From Pseudomonadota bacterium (GTDB lineage Bacteria > Pseudomonadota > Gammaproteobacteria > Steroidobacterales > Steroidobacteraceae): DNA of 57,363 nt. Positions 18,210 through 28,085 of this stretch are shown one piece after another. The stretch spans positions 1 to 57,363 of the forward strand of contig JAEWLQ010000017.1 of NCBI GenBank assembly GCA_023457495.1, in the 5' to 3' direction. The position numbers and the translations under genes were made by a program. Numbering within the stretch: position 1 is the stretch's first letter; each line of letters starts with the position of its first letter. The notes below the pieces were generated by a model, which was not told the DNA's origin, made no database searches, and worked only from the letters and a program-made list of their open reading frames with translations.

Positions 18210-20551
18210 CAGCGCGTCTTCGCGAACTCCCCGGCGCCGAGGACGACCTCGCGGCCCTTGCCCACGCGCACCACGCGCAGCGCATCGCCATGACGCAGCC
18301 GCGCCTCACCTCCCGGCCTGCCGCGCACGCGCGCGGACTGCAGTGTTCCGTCGCGCCATTCGATGTCGAGCTCGAAACCGCCGCGGGCGCGCACGCCCCG
18401 CACCGAGCCCGTGGGCCAGGCGCGCGGCAGCGCGGGCAGCAGTTCGATCTCGCCATCGACGCATTGCAGCAGCATCTCGAGGATGCCGTTCGCGCCGCCG
18501 AAGTTGCCGTCGATCTGGAACGGCGGGTGCGCGTCGAACATGTTCGGATAGGTGCGCGACGGATCGAGCAGTAGTTTGATCACGCCGTGCGTGTGTTCGG
18601 CGTCCCGCAACCGCGCCCAGAGATTGATGCGCCACGCGATGGCCCAGCCGGTGGACAGGTCGCCGCGCAATTCGAGCGACTTCTTCGCCGCGGCCGCGAG
18701 CGCCGGCGTGCGCCGCACGTTGATCTGCTCGCTGGGGAACAGGCCGTACAGATGCGAGACGTGGCGATGATCGGGCTCGGGCGCCTCCATGTCCCAGTCT
18801 TCCATCCATTCCTGCAACTGCCCTGCCTTGCCGATGCGATCCGGCGGCAGTTTGGCGCGCGCGGCGCCGCAGGCCGCCCGGAAATCCGCATCCAGCCTGA
18901 GAATCCGCGCGGCCTCGATGCAGTGCGCGAACAGGTCGCGCAGGATCTGGCTGTCCATCGCGGGACCCGCGCAGATCGAACCTCCGTGCGGATGATCGTT
19001 TTCGGGCGAGATCGAAGGACTCGTCACGAGATACTGGCCGGACGGGTCCGGGACCAGCGTGTCGAGGAAGAACTGCGCCGCGCCTTTCATCACGGGATAG
19101 ATGTCACGTAGATAGGCGGCATCGCGGCCGTAGTCGTAGTGATCCCACAGGTGCTTGCACAGCCACGCGCCGCCCGTCGGCCACATGCCCCACTTGGCGC
19201 CGTCGATCGGCGCCGTTCCGCGCCACAGCTCGGTGTTGTGATGCGCCACCCAGCCACGCGCGCCGTAGTTGACCCGCGCGGTGCGCGCGCCGGTGATCGC
19301 GAGATCCTTCACCAGCGCCACCAGCGGCTGCACGCATTCGGCGAGATTCGTGGGCTCCGCCGGCCAGTAGTTCATCTCGGTGTTGATGTTGATCGTGTAC
19401 TTCGAGCCCCAGGGCGCGGAGAGTTTGTCGTTCCACAGCCCCTGCAGGTTCGCCGGCTGCGTGCCCGGACGCGAGCATGCGATCAGCAGGTAACGCGCGT
19501 AGTTGAAGTACAGCGTGGCGAGCTGCGGATCGTTGGAGACCTGCGACATGCGGATACGCACGTCGGTGGGCCGACTCGCCGCTTCTGTCGTACCCAGGTC
19601 GAGATGCACGCGACCGAACAGCCGCTGATGGTCGCTGACATGCGCATCGCGCAGCTCGGCGTAGGTCTTGCGCGCGGCCGCTTCGATCTGCGCGCGCGTA
19701 CTCGCCGGATCCCCGCTCACATCGTCGAAGCGGCGGAAGCTGGTGGCGATCGCGATCAGGACGATGGCCGAGTCGGCGCCGTCGACCACGATGCCGCGAT
19801 CCTGCGCCTTCACCGTGCCGTTCTGCGCGAGCACGCGCACGCGCGCCTCGAAACGCAGCGCCGCGGGGAGTCCTTGCTGCGAGGTATTGGTCCCCCGCAG
19901 TACGAGATCATCGCCTTCGATGTGCACCATGGCGGGCATCGGTGTTTCGAATTCCGCGCGGAAGCCGACCCGGCCCGGCTTGTCCGCTTCGATCCGGTGG
20001 ACGATCACCTGGTCGGGCAGCGAGGCGAAGGCTTCGCGACGGTACAGCGCTCCGTCACGCCGGAATTCCACCGTCGACAGCGCCTGCCCCAGGTCGAGCG
20101 CGCGACGATAATCCTCGGCGAACGACGACGGGCCGAAGCTCAGCATGAGATCGCCGACCGTCTGGTAGGACGGCATGGCGAGCGGCCGCGCCATCATCTT
20201 TTCCTGCGCCAGCTTCTGCGCCTCGGAATACTTCCCGGCGGCGATCAGCTCACGCACGCGCGGCAACGCCTCGAGCGCCTCGGGACGCGAGGGATCGTAA
20301 GGCCCGCCGGCATACAGCGTGTCTTCATTGAGCTGCAGGCGCTCACGCGCCACGCCGCCGAAGATCATGGCGCCCAGCCGCCCGTTACCGAGCGGCAACG
20401 CCTCGGTCCACGCTTCGGCAGGCTGGCGATACCACAGACGCTTCGACTCGTCGGGCTTGAACGACAGCGCGTGGGCCTGCGAGCGCAATCCCGATGCGGC
20501 GACGGCTCCAATCGCGATGCCGCCCTTGATTGCGTTGCGACGCGTGACCAT
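18209..20551 (-). CDS. GH95 family glycoside hydrolase (alpha-L-fucosidase-like), Tat-exported
   Basis: A 780-residue GH95 enzyme; characterised members are inverting alpha-1,2-L-fucosidases, and some act on L-galactosides. The N-terminus MVTRRNAIKGGIAIGAVAASG is Tat-like, with the twin arginines at residues 4-5, predicting folded export. The N-terminal super-sandwich domain has EALPLGNGRLGAMIFGG and RLQLNEDTLYAGGP. The (alpha/alpha)6 catalytic region has YTININTEMNYWPAEPTNL, TGGAWLCKHLWDHYDYG and FQIDGNFGGANGILEMLLQ, all family hallmarks. With the CE15 esterase it points to plant-polysaccharide use. Confidence 0.93.
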   Translation of the reverse strand: MVTRRNAIKGGIAIGAVAASGLRSQAHALSFKPDESKRLWYRQPAEAWTEALPLGNGRLGAMIFGGVARERLQLNEDTLYAGGPYDPSRPEALEALPRVRELIAAGKYSEAQKLAQEKMMARPLAMPSYQTVGDLMLSFGPSSFAEDYRRALDLGQALSTVEFRRDGALYRREAFASLPDQVIVHRIEADKPGRVGFRAEFETPMPAMVHIEGDDLVLRGTNTSQQGLPAALRFEARVRVLAQNGTVKAQDRGIVVDGADSAIVLIAIATSFRRFDDVSGDPASTRAQIEAAARKTYAELRDAHVSDHQRLFGRVHLDLGTTEAASRPTDVRIRMSQVSNDPQLATLYFNYARYLLIACSRPGTQPANLQGLWNDKLSAPWGSKYTININTEMNYWPAEPTNLAECVQPLVALVKDLAITGARTARVNYGARGWVAHHNTELWRGTAPIDGAKWGMWPTGGAWLCKHLWDHYDYGRDAAYLRDIYPVMKGAAQFFLDTLVPDPSGQYLVTSPSISPENDHPHGGSICAGPAMDSQILRDLFAHCIEAARILRLDADFRAACGAARAKLPPDRIGKAGQLQEWMEDWDMEAPEPDHRHVSHLYGLFPSEQINVRRTPALAAAAKKSLELRGDLSTGWAIAWRINLWARLRDAEHTHGVIKLLLDPSRTYPNMFDAHPPFQIDGNFGGANGILEMLLQCVDGEIELLPALPRAWPTGSVRGVRARGGFELDIEWRDGTLQSARVRGRPGGEARLRHGDALRVVRVGKGREVVLGAGEFAKTR

Positions 20552-20718
20552 CTGGGAGACCTACCTGTTCCGAATCGCGGGCGAGAACGCAAACGCGCGC
20601 GCAAACAATCTCGATTCGTGGTGCATCGGCATCTCCCTACAAAAGTCCGGCGTCGATACTACCTTCGAAGGACGCGCGGGGTGGTCGACCGGTGGCAAAA
20701 TGGCATGGAGGTATACCC

Positions 20719-21390
20719 ATGGGTGAATACACGACGCTGATGGCCCGGGACGGCCACGAGTTCAACGCCTGGCTCACCGCGCCCAAGGGCCCGCCACGCG
20801 GTGCGGTGGTCATCGCGCAGGAGATCTTCGGCGTCAATCACCACATTCGCGGCGTCGCTGATGGATTCGCCACCGACGGCTACGTGACCATCGCGCCCTG
20901 CCTGTTCGACCGGATCCGCCGCGGCATCGAGCTCGGCTACTCCGAACCCGAGGTGAAGGAAGGCCGCGGATATCGCGTGCAGATTCCGATCGAGAAAACC
21001 CTGCTCGATCTCGGCGCGTCGATCAACGTGGTCAAACACGCCGGCCGCGTCGCCGTCATCGGCTACTGCTGGGGCGGAACGCTGGCCTACGTCGCGGCCT
21101 GCAATCTGCCGATGACCTGCGCGGTTTCCTATTACGGCGGGCAGATCCGCGAACATCTCGACAAGTCGCCGCGCCGGCCGGTGATGTATCACTTCGGCGA
21201 GAAGGACCCGTACATCAGCGCGGCGGACATCGAGAAGATCCGCGCCGCCGATCCGAACGGCACCTTCCACCTGTATCCCGCCGATCACGGTTTCAACTGC
21301 GACGAACGCGCAAGCTACGATGCGCCAAGCGCGAAGCTCGCGCGCGAGCGCACGCTCGCATTCCTCGTCGCGCAGATGGAGAAGAAATGA
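20719..21390 (+). CDS. Dienelactone hydrolase family protein
   Basis: A 223-residue alpha/beta hydrolase. The catalytic triad is visible as Cys117 in VIGYCWGG, Asp in GEKDPYIS and His in ADHGFN, the classical Cys-His-Asp set of dienelactone hydrolases. Start at 20719 is chosen from a ggaggtat ribosome binding site; an upstream in-frame ATG at 20692 lacks one. The stop overlaps the ATG of the following dehydrogenase (ATGA). The natural substrate is unknown. Confidence 0.9.
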   Translation: MGEYTTLMARDGHEFNAWLTAPKGPPRGAVVIAQEIFGVNHHIRGVADGFATDGYVTIAPCLFDRIRRGIELGYSEPEVKEGRGYRVQIPIEKTLLDLGASINVVKHAGRVAVIGYCWGGTLAYVAACNLPMTCAVSYYGGQIREHLDKSPRRPVMYHFGEKDPYISAADIEKIRAADPNGTFHLYPADHGFNCDERASYDAPSAKLARERTLAFLVAQMEKK

Positions 21391-22841
21391 TCAAGCTCGC
21401 GAACCCTTCGCTGCTCAAGCAGCAGTGCCTGATCGACGGCAAATGGCAGGACGCCGACGGCGGCGCCGCCGCGGATGTGAACAATCCCGCCAATGGCGCG
21501 AAGCTCGGCACCGTTCCGGACATGGGCGCCGCAGAGGCGCGGCGCGCGATCGAAGCGGCACACCGGGCGCAACCCGAATGGGCCCGCAAGACCGCGGGCG
21601 AACGCGCGCGCCTGCTGCGCAAGTGGTTCGAACTCATGATGGCGAACCAGGACGACCTTGCCATCATCATGACCGCCGAGCAGGGCAAGCCGCTGGCGGA
21701 GTCGAAGGGCGAGATCGCTTATGCCGCATCGTTCATCGAGTGGTTCGCCGAAGAAGGCAAACGCGTCTACGGCGACATCATTCCCGGGCACCAGTCCGAC
21801 AAACGCATCATGGTGCTGCGTCAGCCGGTCGGCGTGGTCGCGGCGATTACGCCGTGGAATTTCCCGGCGGCGATGATCACGCGCAAGGCGGGTCCCGCGC
21901 TCGCCGCGGGCTGCACGTTCGTGTGCAAGCCGGCGATGCAGACGCCCTACTCCGCGCTGGCGATGGCCAAGCTCGCGCTCGACGCGGGCATTCCCGCGGG
22001 TGTGATCAACGTGATCACCGGCGACGCGGCCGCGATCGGGGGCGAGTTCACCGGCAGCCCGCTGGTGCGCAAGCTCACGTTCACCGGTTCGACGGCGGTG
22101 GGCAAACTACTCATGAAGCAGTGCGCGGGCACCGTGAAGAAGGTGGGCCTCGAGCTCGGCGGCAATGCGCCGTTTATCGTGCTCGACGACGCCGATCTCG
22201 ATGCAGCCGTCGCGGGCGCGATCCAGAGCAAGTACCGCAACACGGGCCAGACCTGCGTGTGCGCGAACCGTTTCATCGTGCACACGAAGGTCTACGACGC
22301 GTTCGCGCAGAAGCTGGTCGACGCCGTGAAGAAGCTGCGCGTCGGCAACGGACTCGAGGGCGAAACCGACCAGGGGCCGCTGATCGACGACAAGGCGATC
22401 GCGAAAGTCGAGGAACACGTCGCGGACGCGAAGGCGAAGGGGGCAAACGTCACCGCGGGCGGTAAGCGCCACGCGCTCGGCGGTACGTTCTACGAGCCCA
22501 CGGTACTGACCAACGTCTCCAGCGACATGTTGCTCGCGCGCGAGGAGACCTTCGGCCCGGTCGCCCCGCTGTTCCGCGCCGCGTCCGACGAGGAAGCGAT
22601 CCGCCTGGCGAACGACACGGAGTTCGGACTCGCCGCCTATCTATATACCCGCGACCTCGCGCGCTCCTGGCGCGTCACCGAGGCGCTCGAATACGGCATC
22701 GTCGGCCTGAACACCGGGCTCATCTCGACGGAGGTCGCGCCATTCGGCGGCATGAAGGAGAGCGGTATCGGCCGCGAGGGCTCGAAGTACGGCATCCTGG
22801 AGTTCACCGAACTCAAGTACGTCTGCGTCGGCGGGATCTGA
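21387..22841 (+). CDS. gabD: Succinate-semialdehyde dehydrogenase (GabD-type aldehyde dehydrogenase)
   Basis: A 484-residue NAD(P)+ aldehyde dehydrogenase of the GabD length and pattern. It oxidises succinate semialdehyde to succinate. Catalytic Cys290 is in NTGQTCVCANR and general base Glu256 in GLELGGN; TPWNFPAAMITRK forms the cofactor-site Asn motif. The C-terminal GGMKESGIGREGSKYG is typical of SSADH. The cofactor loop reads KPAMQTPYS, where an acidic or serine residue is common, so coenzyme preference is unclear. Translationally coupled to the dienelactone hydrolase gene; no GABA transaminase is nearby. Confidence 0.88.
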   Translation: MIKLANPSLLKQQCLIDGKWQDADGGAAADVNNPANGAKLGTVPDMGAAEARRAIEAAHRAQPEWARKTAGERARLLRKWFELMMANQDDLAIIMTAEQGKPLAESKGEIAYAASFIEWFAEEGKRVYGDIIPGHQSDKRIMVLRQPVGVVAAITPWNFPAAMITRKAGPALAAGCTFVCKPAMQTPYSALAMAKLALDAGIPAGVINVITGDAAAIGGEFTGSPLVRKLTFTGSTAVGKLLMKQCAGTVKKVGLELGGNAPFIVLDDADLDAAVAGAIQSKYRNTGQTCVCANRFIVHTKVYDAFAQKLVDAVKKLRVGNGLEGETDQGPLIDDKAIAKVEEHVADAKAKGANVTAGGKRHALGGTFYEPTVLTNVSSDMLLAREETFGPVAPLFRAASDEEAIRLANDTEFGLAAYLYTRDLARSWRVTEALEYGIVGLNTGLISTEVAPFGGMKESGIGREGSKYGILEFTELKYVCVGGI

Positions 22842-22860
22842 AGATCCGCGCCTGACATCG

Positions 22861-24087
22861 ATGCGCGCCCGGCATCTCATTCCACTGCTCGCGGCGTGCA
22901 GCGCGATCGGCTCGATCGGCAATTTCCTGTTCCTGCCGGCGCTGCCGAGGATCGGCGAGCATTTCGGCGTCGACGCCGGCACCGCGCAGCTCACGATGAC
23001 GGCGTACATGTTCTCGTTCGCCTTCGGCGTGCTGCTGTCAGGCCCGCTCGCGGACCGGTTCGGCCGCCGGCCCGTACTCGTCGTCGGTGTGGCGCTCGCC
23101 GGTTTCGCGGCGCTGCTATGTTATTTCGCGCCGACAATGACGCTGTTCGTGATCGCGCGCATCCTGCAGGGCGCGGCTGGCGGCGCCGGCATCACCGTTT
23201 CGCGCGCCACCGTCGGCGACCTGTTCGAGGGGCGCGAGCTCGCGCGCATGTACGCGATCCTCACGATGGCGCTGGTGCTCGGAACGAGCCTCTCGCCCTA
23301 CGCGGGTGGACTGCTCACGCGGTTGTTCGACTGGCATGCCGGCTTCCTGATCCTGGCCGGCGCGGCCTTCGTGATGGCATTCGCCTGCCATGCGTGGCTT
23401 CCCGAAACGCGCGGGGCGAATGCCAACGCACACAGCTTCGCGGCGTTGTGGCGCGAGTCGCGGGCCGTGATCGGCAAACGCGTATTCCTCGGATACGTGC
23501 TGGAGTCCGCGGTGCTCTACTCCCTTTTCTTCGTGTTCGCTTCGCTCGCGCCTCACGTGATGGTGGGCGTGATGGGCCTGGAGGCCGACCTCTTCGGCCT
23601 GTATTACCTGTTCGTCGCGGTTGGATACTTTCTCGGCAACCTGCACGTCTCGCGATCGGGACCCGGTCATGACGTCCAGCGCCAGATGATGACCGGTCTC
23701 TTCCTGCAATTCGCCGGCGCCGGCATCGCCTTGAGCGCGGTGCTGCTGGGCTACGATCATCCGCTGGCGGTGTTCGCGCCGATGATGATGTTCAGTTATG
23801 GGCAGGGCCTGTCGTTGCCGAACGTCTTCGCGCGCGGAATGGGGCTCGCCCAGAACTACGCGGGCGTTGCCGCGAGCATCTTCGGATTCGCGCAACTCGC
23901 GCTCTCAGCGCTGGCGGTACAGGTGATGGGTTATGTACCGATCGGGAGCTGGCAGCCCCCGCTGTGGTTCGGCACGGTCGGCGCCGCGCTCACGTACCTG
24001 GCCGCGTTGCTATTGCGACGACGCGAGCAGCAAGGTCCCCTTCCGGCCAATCACCGACGGCCGGACGGAAGCGGCCGCGAGCGCTAA
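22861..24087 (+). CDS. MFS transporter, Bcr/CflA drug-efflux type
   Basis: A 408-residue 12-helix major facilitator protein. Motif A appears as GPLADRFGRRPVLVVG, and motif C-like GTSLSPYAGGLL follows in helix 5, indicating a drug:H+ antiporter of the Bcr/CflA group. It begins 19 bases after gabD and is probably cotranscribed with it. The stop codon overlaps the stop of the convergent gene by 4 bases (CTAA). Substrate unknown. Confidence 0.9.
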   Translation: MRARHLIPLLAACSAIGSIGNFLFLPALPRIGEHFGVDAGTAQLTMTAYMFSFAFGVLLSGPLADRFGRRPVLVVGVALAGFAALLCYFAPTMTLFVIARILQGAAGGAGITVSRATVGDLFEGRELARMYAILTMALVLGTSLSPYAGGLLTRLFDWHAGFLILAGAAFVMAFACHAWLPETRGANANAHSFAALWRESRAVIGKRVFLGYVLESAVLYSLFFVFASLAPHVMVGVMGLEADLFGLYYLFVAVGYFLGNLHVSRSGPGHDVQRQMMTGLFLQFAGAGIALSAVLLGYDHPLAVFAPMMMFSYGQGLSLPNVFARGMGLAQNYAGVAASIFGFAQLALSALAVQVMGYVPIGSWQPPLWFGTVGAALTYLAALLLRRREQQGPLPANHRRPDGSGRER

Positions 24088-25853
24088 CTCCCGGGCTCAG
24101 CCTTCGCGCTTGCCAGCAAGGCGGCGGCGGCCGGCTGTTCGGGCGTTTCGAAGGCGCCATTGGCGACCGGCAGGAGCGTGGTGCGCGCGGCATCGTCGCG
24201 TTCGCGCTTGATGAATTCCTCACCGAGCTTCAATCGGGGAGTGGGCGCGGCGGGCGAAGAGAAAACGACCTTGGCCATGCCCTCGACGGCAATGTCCGTG
24301 GCTTGCTCGCCGGCAACTGCAAAGCTGTTGTAGTAAGCGATGAGTGGAAGGATGCCGTCCTTGTCCAGCCGGTTGGCTCGCGAGATGTATTTCCTCGCTT
24401 CCTTGAGTCGGCGCGGCCGTTCGGAAACCGGCGCGCGCGCGGCTTGCTGCGCCAGTGCCGTGCCCGCCCACACCAGCGCCGTGGTATCCCTTCGCGACTG
24501 TGCAATCGCCCGATCGGCGGCCGCGAGACACTCGTCCGGATTGCCGGACCGGCACTCGGCCTCGGCCAATAGCAGCTGGTTTTCGATCAGGTTGGGGAAC
24601 TGCCGTGCATTCTCGCGCAGGCGGGCGAGCCAGTCCGAGCGACGCTCGAGCACTGCCGAATGCTCCGGACTATCTTCCGCGGGCAATTCGATCCGCGCGC
24701 CCAGTTCGAGCCGTCCGCGGATCAGACCCGCCTCCGCCCGGGTCATCCGGCGGACGGTCGGTTCCGGCGCGCGCTCGGCCGGAAAGTTCATCCGCTCGAA
24801 CTCCAGCTTGCGTCCCCGGTAAGCGGTCACGGCCTTCTGGAGCTGGGCCGGGTCGCCGAAGGCACTCGCGGCGCTTTGCAGATCGGCGCCGCGCGCCAAG
24901 GCGTTCAGATAGGTGTGCATCCGCGGCTTCCACTCTTCCGAGAAATACAGCAGGTGGACCAACCGCCATGCGTGAAAGGGTGTCCAGTACCGTCCCTTCC
25001 CGGAAAGATAGCGGCCGTTGAGAACGTCGGTAACCGGATAACCGCCGTAATGGTCCATGACCTGGAAGAAGCCGCTTGGAAGTTGGCCGTATTCCACGAA
25101 GTCGTCGCCGGCTTTCATCGTCGCGAACAGCTCGCCGAAACCCTGCAGGAACCAGCGCGGATACGCGGCCGGGTAATAGGTCATCAGGTAGTTCTGGGCG
25201 AACCCGGCATAGAGGCGGGATTCGGCGGACTGGCAGAAGACAAGCTCGTTCAGGGGAAGCTGGGAGAGCATGCCGCCCCATTGCTCATTTCCATTGCGAT
25301 CAAGCGAGGGCCTGAAGCTCGAGCTCACCAACGGCTCATCGCCGCCGGCCCCATCGCAATTGCGGTTCGTCGGACGGCCGAGCGAAGGACTGAGGACCAG
25401 ATTCACGCCGTCCTTGGTCGTTGCGAGCACCGACCCTTCTTCGCGAGGATCGTAGTAGATGGTCTTCGCGAACTTCTTCGGAAACGGCCCGTATTGCCAG
25501 CGCAAGTCCGTGAGCCGTAACTGCTCGAACTCCCCGGCATGCCCGATCATCGTGACGGCGATCTTGATCGTCTCGTCGGGCGCGTCCACCCGCCCAAACA
25601 AGGCCGAGAGCACGAAGTGAAGCTTCTCGAGATTATGGGCGGTATTCCGCAATTCCTCCTCGTCGTCCTGGCTGAACACGACGACGTGCGGCGTCTCCGC
25701 CATGCGCCACTTGCTCATCTCCACTTTCGCTTCGCGGTTCCGGGTGCCCGTGACGGTGATGGTCGTCTCGCCATTCTTCACCGGCGCCGTCAGCTGGGCG
25801 TGTGCAGGGAGGATCACGGCCGCGCCAAGGACGAACATCAAAGATCGCATCAT
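24084..25853 (-). CDS. Exported protein resembling a catalytically degenerate gluzincin peptidase, with TPR-like C-terminus
   Basis: A 589-residue exported protein of unknown function. Start at 25853 (MMRSLMFVLGAAVILPAHAQ) gives a signal peptide and has gagggag upstream. The N-terminal half (TPHVVVFSQDDEEELRNTAH, then DPREEGSV and later YYPAAYPRWFLQGFGELFAT) resembles secreted gluzincin-type proteins. Where an active member would show HExxH before the PxWxxEG(F/L)AE motif, this sequence has YAGFAQNYLM, so the zinc ligands appear lost; only the late Glu in GFGE remains. The C-terminal 200 residues are helical and repeat-like (LLLAEAECRSGNPDECLAAADRA). It may be a non-catalytic binding protein. 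Confidence 0.72.
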   Translation of the reverse strand: MMRSLMFVLGAAVILPAHAQLTAPVKNGETTITVTGTRNREAKVEMSKWRMAETPHVVVFSQDDEEELRNTAHNLEKLHFVLSALFGRVDAPDETIKIAVTMIGHAGEFEQLRLTDLRWQYGPFPKKFAKTIYYDPREEGSVLATTKDGVNLVLSPSLGRPTNRNCDGAGGDEPLVSSSFRPSLDRNGNEQWGGMLSQLPLNELVFCQSAESRLYAGFAQNYLMTYYPAAYPRWFLQGFGELFATMKAGDDFVEYGQLPSGFFQVMDHYGGYPVTDVLNGRYLSGKGRYWTPFHAWRLVHLLYFSEEWKPRMHTYLNALARGADLQSAASAFGDPAQLQKAVTAYRGRKLEFERMNFPAERAPEPTVRRMTRAEAGLIRGRLELGARIELPAEDSPEHSAVLERRSDWLARLRENARQFPNLIENQLLLAEAECRSGNPDECLAAADRAIAQSRRDTTALVWAGTALAQQAARAPVSERPRRLKEARKYISRANRLDKDGILPLIAYYNSFAVAGEQATDIAVEGMAKVVFSSPAAPTPRLKLGEEFIKRERDDAARTTLLPVANGAFETPEQPAAAALLASAKAEPGS

Positions 25854-25954
25854 TCTTCGCTCCCTCGACTTCCCGCGGAACATCCGGAGCAGGATCAAGC
25901 GCCTGACCAAACTAAAGGTCAATACATTGTCGAATCAATCCCGTCGCAGCAGAG

Positions 25955-25966
25955 GGTGCCGGGTGA
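25955..25966. repeat. Possible remnant of the palindromic element arm
   Basis: GGTGCCGGGTGA matches the outer 12 bases of the arms at 5.4, 9.9 and 15.5 kb, then diverges; no second arm is found. It lies in the 210-base divergent intergenic region before the VOC gene. It could be a decayed copy or chance. Confidence 0.25.
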
Positions 25967-26063
25967 CAATCCACGGCGCCATTGCCCCGTCGACCGCCGC
26001 CCATACCCGGTTTCATTCACGGCGCGGGCAACCGTGGCGGAAGCCAAGTAAACTCCCGCGCCA

Positions 26064-26783
26064 GTGCTCGGAAAGTTTCACGAAATAAGTCTCGAGACGG
26101 CGGACATCGCTGAATCGGTCGCGTTCTATGAGCGGCTCGGTTTCACGCAGGTCGGCACGACGGACACATGGCAGCATCCGTACGGCGCGCTGACCGACGG
26201 CAAGCTGTTCATCGGGCTGCACCAGTTCAAGTTCCCGTCGCCGACGATCACCTACGTGCGTCCCGGCGCCGCGCAACACTCGCAAGCCATCGAGAAGCTC
26301 GGCGTCGAGATCGCGTGGAAACGCACCGGCGAGGATGCTTTCAACGAGTTCGGCTTTCTCGATCCGTCGGGCCAGGCGGTGCGCGTGCAGGAAGCGCCAA
26401 CCCATTTTTCGGGCGACCGTGACCTGGGTGACTCCTCGCTGCTCGGCGACTTCGCGGAGTTCAGCCTGCCGGCGGCGGAATTCGAGCCCATGCGTGCGTT
26501 CTGGGAGCCACTCGGATTCGTCGCGATGGGTGAAAACGAATCGCCCTACCTGCGCATGTCGATGACCAGCGACCATCTCGATCTCGGCGTCCATCGGCCG
26601 CGCACGCTCGACGTGCCCATGCTGGTGTTCGCCGCCGCCGACATGGGCGAGCGCATCGAGCGGCTGCGATCGCTCGGCATCGAATTCGCGGACGACCTGC
26701 CGCGCGGCCTCGACCCGCGGCACAACGCGCTCATCGAAGCGCCCGAGGGAACCTTGCTACTCCTGCTGCCGGGGCTCGACTAG
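26064..26783 (+). CDS. VOC family protein (two glyoxalase-like modules)
   Basis: A 239-residue protein with a GTG start. It contains two beta-alpha-beta-beta-beta modules of the vicinal-oxygen-chelate fold: the first opens FHEISLETADIAESVAFYERLGF, the second FAEFSLPAAEFEPMRAFWEPLGF. The potential metal ligands are the His/Glu at the strand ends of each module. No enzyme activity can be assigned. Its last 27 bases overlap the 3' end of the convergent MFS gene. Confidence 0.82.
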   Translation: MLGKFHEISLETADIAESVAFYERLGFTQVGTTDTWQHPYGALTDGKLFIGLHQFKFPSPTITYVRPGAAQHSQAIEKLGVEIAWKRTGEDAFNEFGFLDPSGQAVRVQEAPTHFSGDRDLGDSSLLGDFAEFSLPAAEFEPMRAFWEPLGFVAMGENESPYLRMSMTSDHLDLGVHRPRTLDVPMLVFAAADMGERIERLRSLGIEFADDLPRGLDPRHNALIEAPEGTLLLLLPGLD

Positions 26784-28085
26784 CCGGCCGCGCCGGACGA
26801 TCCGCAGCCCGACCAGGAATATCGCGAGATTCACGCCCGCGAGCAGGAAGAACGGGCCGCTGCGCGCCACCGTGTCGTACAACCAGCCACCGGCCGCGTT
26901 CGTGAACAGGATGCCGGCGGAAGCGCAGATGCCCGCGAGACCGAATACCGCGCCGCGCACGTCGCGTGGCGCCTCCTCGCCGAGCAGTGTCTGGGCGGAG
27001 ATGAGCGCGGCGATCTGCCCGACGCCGAGCAGGCCCGCGACCACGAGCAGCATCGCGCCCTGCGCCGGATCGCCGACGAATCCGCACAGTAGATAGGCCA
27101 GCGCAGCCAGCGCCATCGCCGCGACGCCCACCCGCAGCCGGTCGGCGCGGTCGAGCAGTACGCCGACGACCAGCGCCGTGACGAGGCCGGTGCACATCGC
27201 GACGGCGAAGGGAACGCGCGCCCGCGCCGTCGCCTCGGCCATGCCGACGCCCCGTTCGAGCCATCCCTGCTGCAGCCGCAGCGAAAGAAAGGTGCCGAGC
27301 ACCACGCGATCGCCGAACGAGCCGAACTGCAGCAGCCACGCGAACCCGATGCGCGGATTGCGCCGCGCCGCGGCCAGCCCGTCCGCGAGGATGCGCGCGA
27401 GCGGCAGCGACGGCCCACGCACACTCGGCGTGCCGCGACGTAATCCCGCGAACACGATCAGCGCCGACACGGCGCTGAGCGCCGCCGCGATCCACATCGT
27501 GATGCGCCCCGCGCTGAGCTCGTCGAGTCCCGACCCGATGAGCCATTGCGGCGCCTTTCCCAGAATGAGCACGAACGCGAGCGCGCCGAGGCCCTGGCAG
27601 AATCCCGCGATGCCCACCAGCCGGCCGCGCGAATCCTCGCGTGGCGTGTCGGCCAGCACGGTGCCGAGCATCGTGCCGATGGCCGCCACGCCCACCGAGA
27701 AGAACAGCGCGCAGGCGGTCAACTGCGGCAGCGTCCGGGCCAGTGGATAGAGCACGAAACCCACCGCGAGCCACAAGAGCCCGCAGGAATACACCGCGCG
27801 GCGTCCGATCTTGTCCGCCAGCGCGCCGAACGGCGCGACCAGACAGATCGCCACCAGCTCGTTGGCGAAGTTGAGGGCGGAGATCGCGCGACCCTGCAGG
27901 GTGGGCGCGAGCCCGATATTCACGTTGAGCAGCCAGGCCTGCATGAAGCTCACGAAGGCGAGCAGACCAATGGAGATGAAGGCCGCGTATAGATAGGCGA
28001 GCGCGTTGGTGGGCCCGTACCCCTGGGCAAGCCAGACGCCTGCAAGGCGGCGCGCGGGAGGATTCGGGCCGGTGTGCTCATTCAC
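26757..28085 (-). CDS. MFS transporter
   Basis: A 442-residue major facilitator with about twelve hydrophobic helices. Motif A is PFGALADKIGRRAVYSCG. The later loop LLDRADRLRVG and a highly hydrophobic C-terminal half agree. The GTG at 28085 (VNEHTGPNPPARRLAG) is taken as the start; a longer frame reaching 28331 adds non-transporter sequence. The ribosome binding site is weak, so the start could lie a few codons away. Substrate unknown. Confidence 0.82.
   Translation of the reverse strand: MNEHTGPNPPARRLAGVWLAQGYGPTNALAYLYAAFISIGLLAFVSFMQAWLLNVNIGLAPTLQGRAISALNFANELVAICLVAPFGALADKIGRRAVYSCGLLWLAVGFVLYPLARTLPQLTACALFFSVGVAAIGTMLGTVLADTPREDSRGRLVGIAGFCQGLGALAFVLILGKAPQWLIGSGLDELSAGRITMWIAAALSAVSALIVFAGLRRGTPSVRGPSLPLARILADGLAAARRNPRIGFAWLLQFGSFGDRVVLGTFLSLRLQQGWLERGVGMAEATARARVPFAVAMCTGLVTALVVGVLLDRADRLRVGVAAMALAALAYLLCGFVGDPAQGAMLLVVAGLLGVGQIAALISAQTLLGEEAPRDVRGAVFGLAGICASAGILFTNAAGGWLYDTVARSGPFFLLAGVNLAIFLVGLRIVRRGRLVEPRQQE

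Noticed and set aside
19139..20740. 533-codon plus-strand frame opposite the GH95 gene
   Set aside because: Arg-rich antisense shadow; GH95 signatures are unambiguous on the minus strand.
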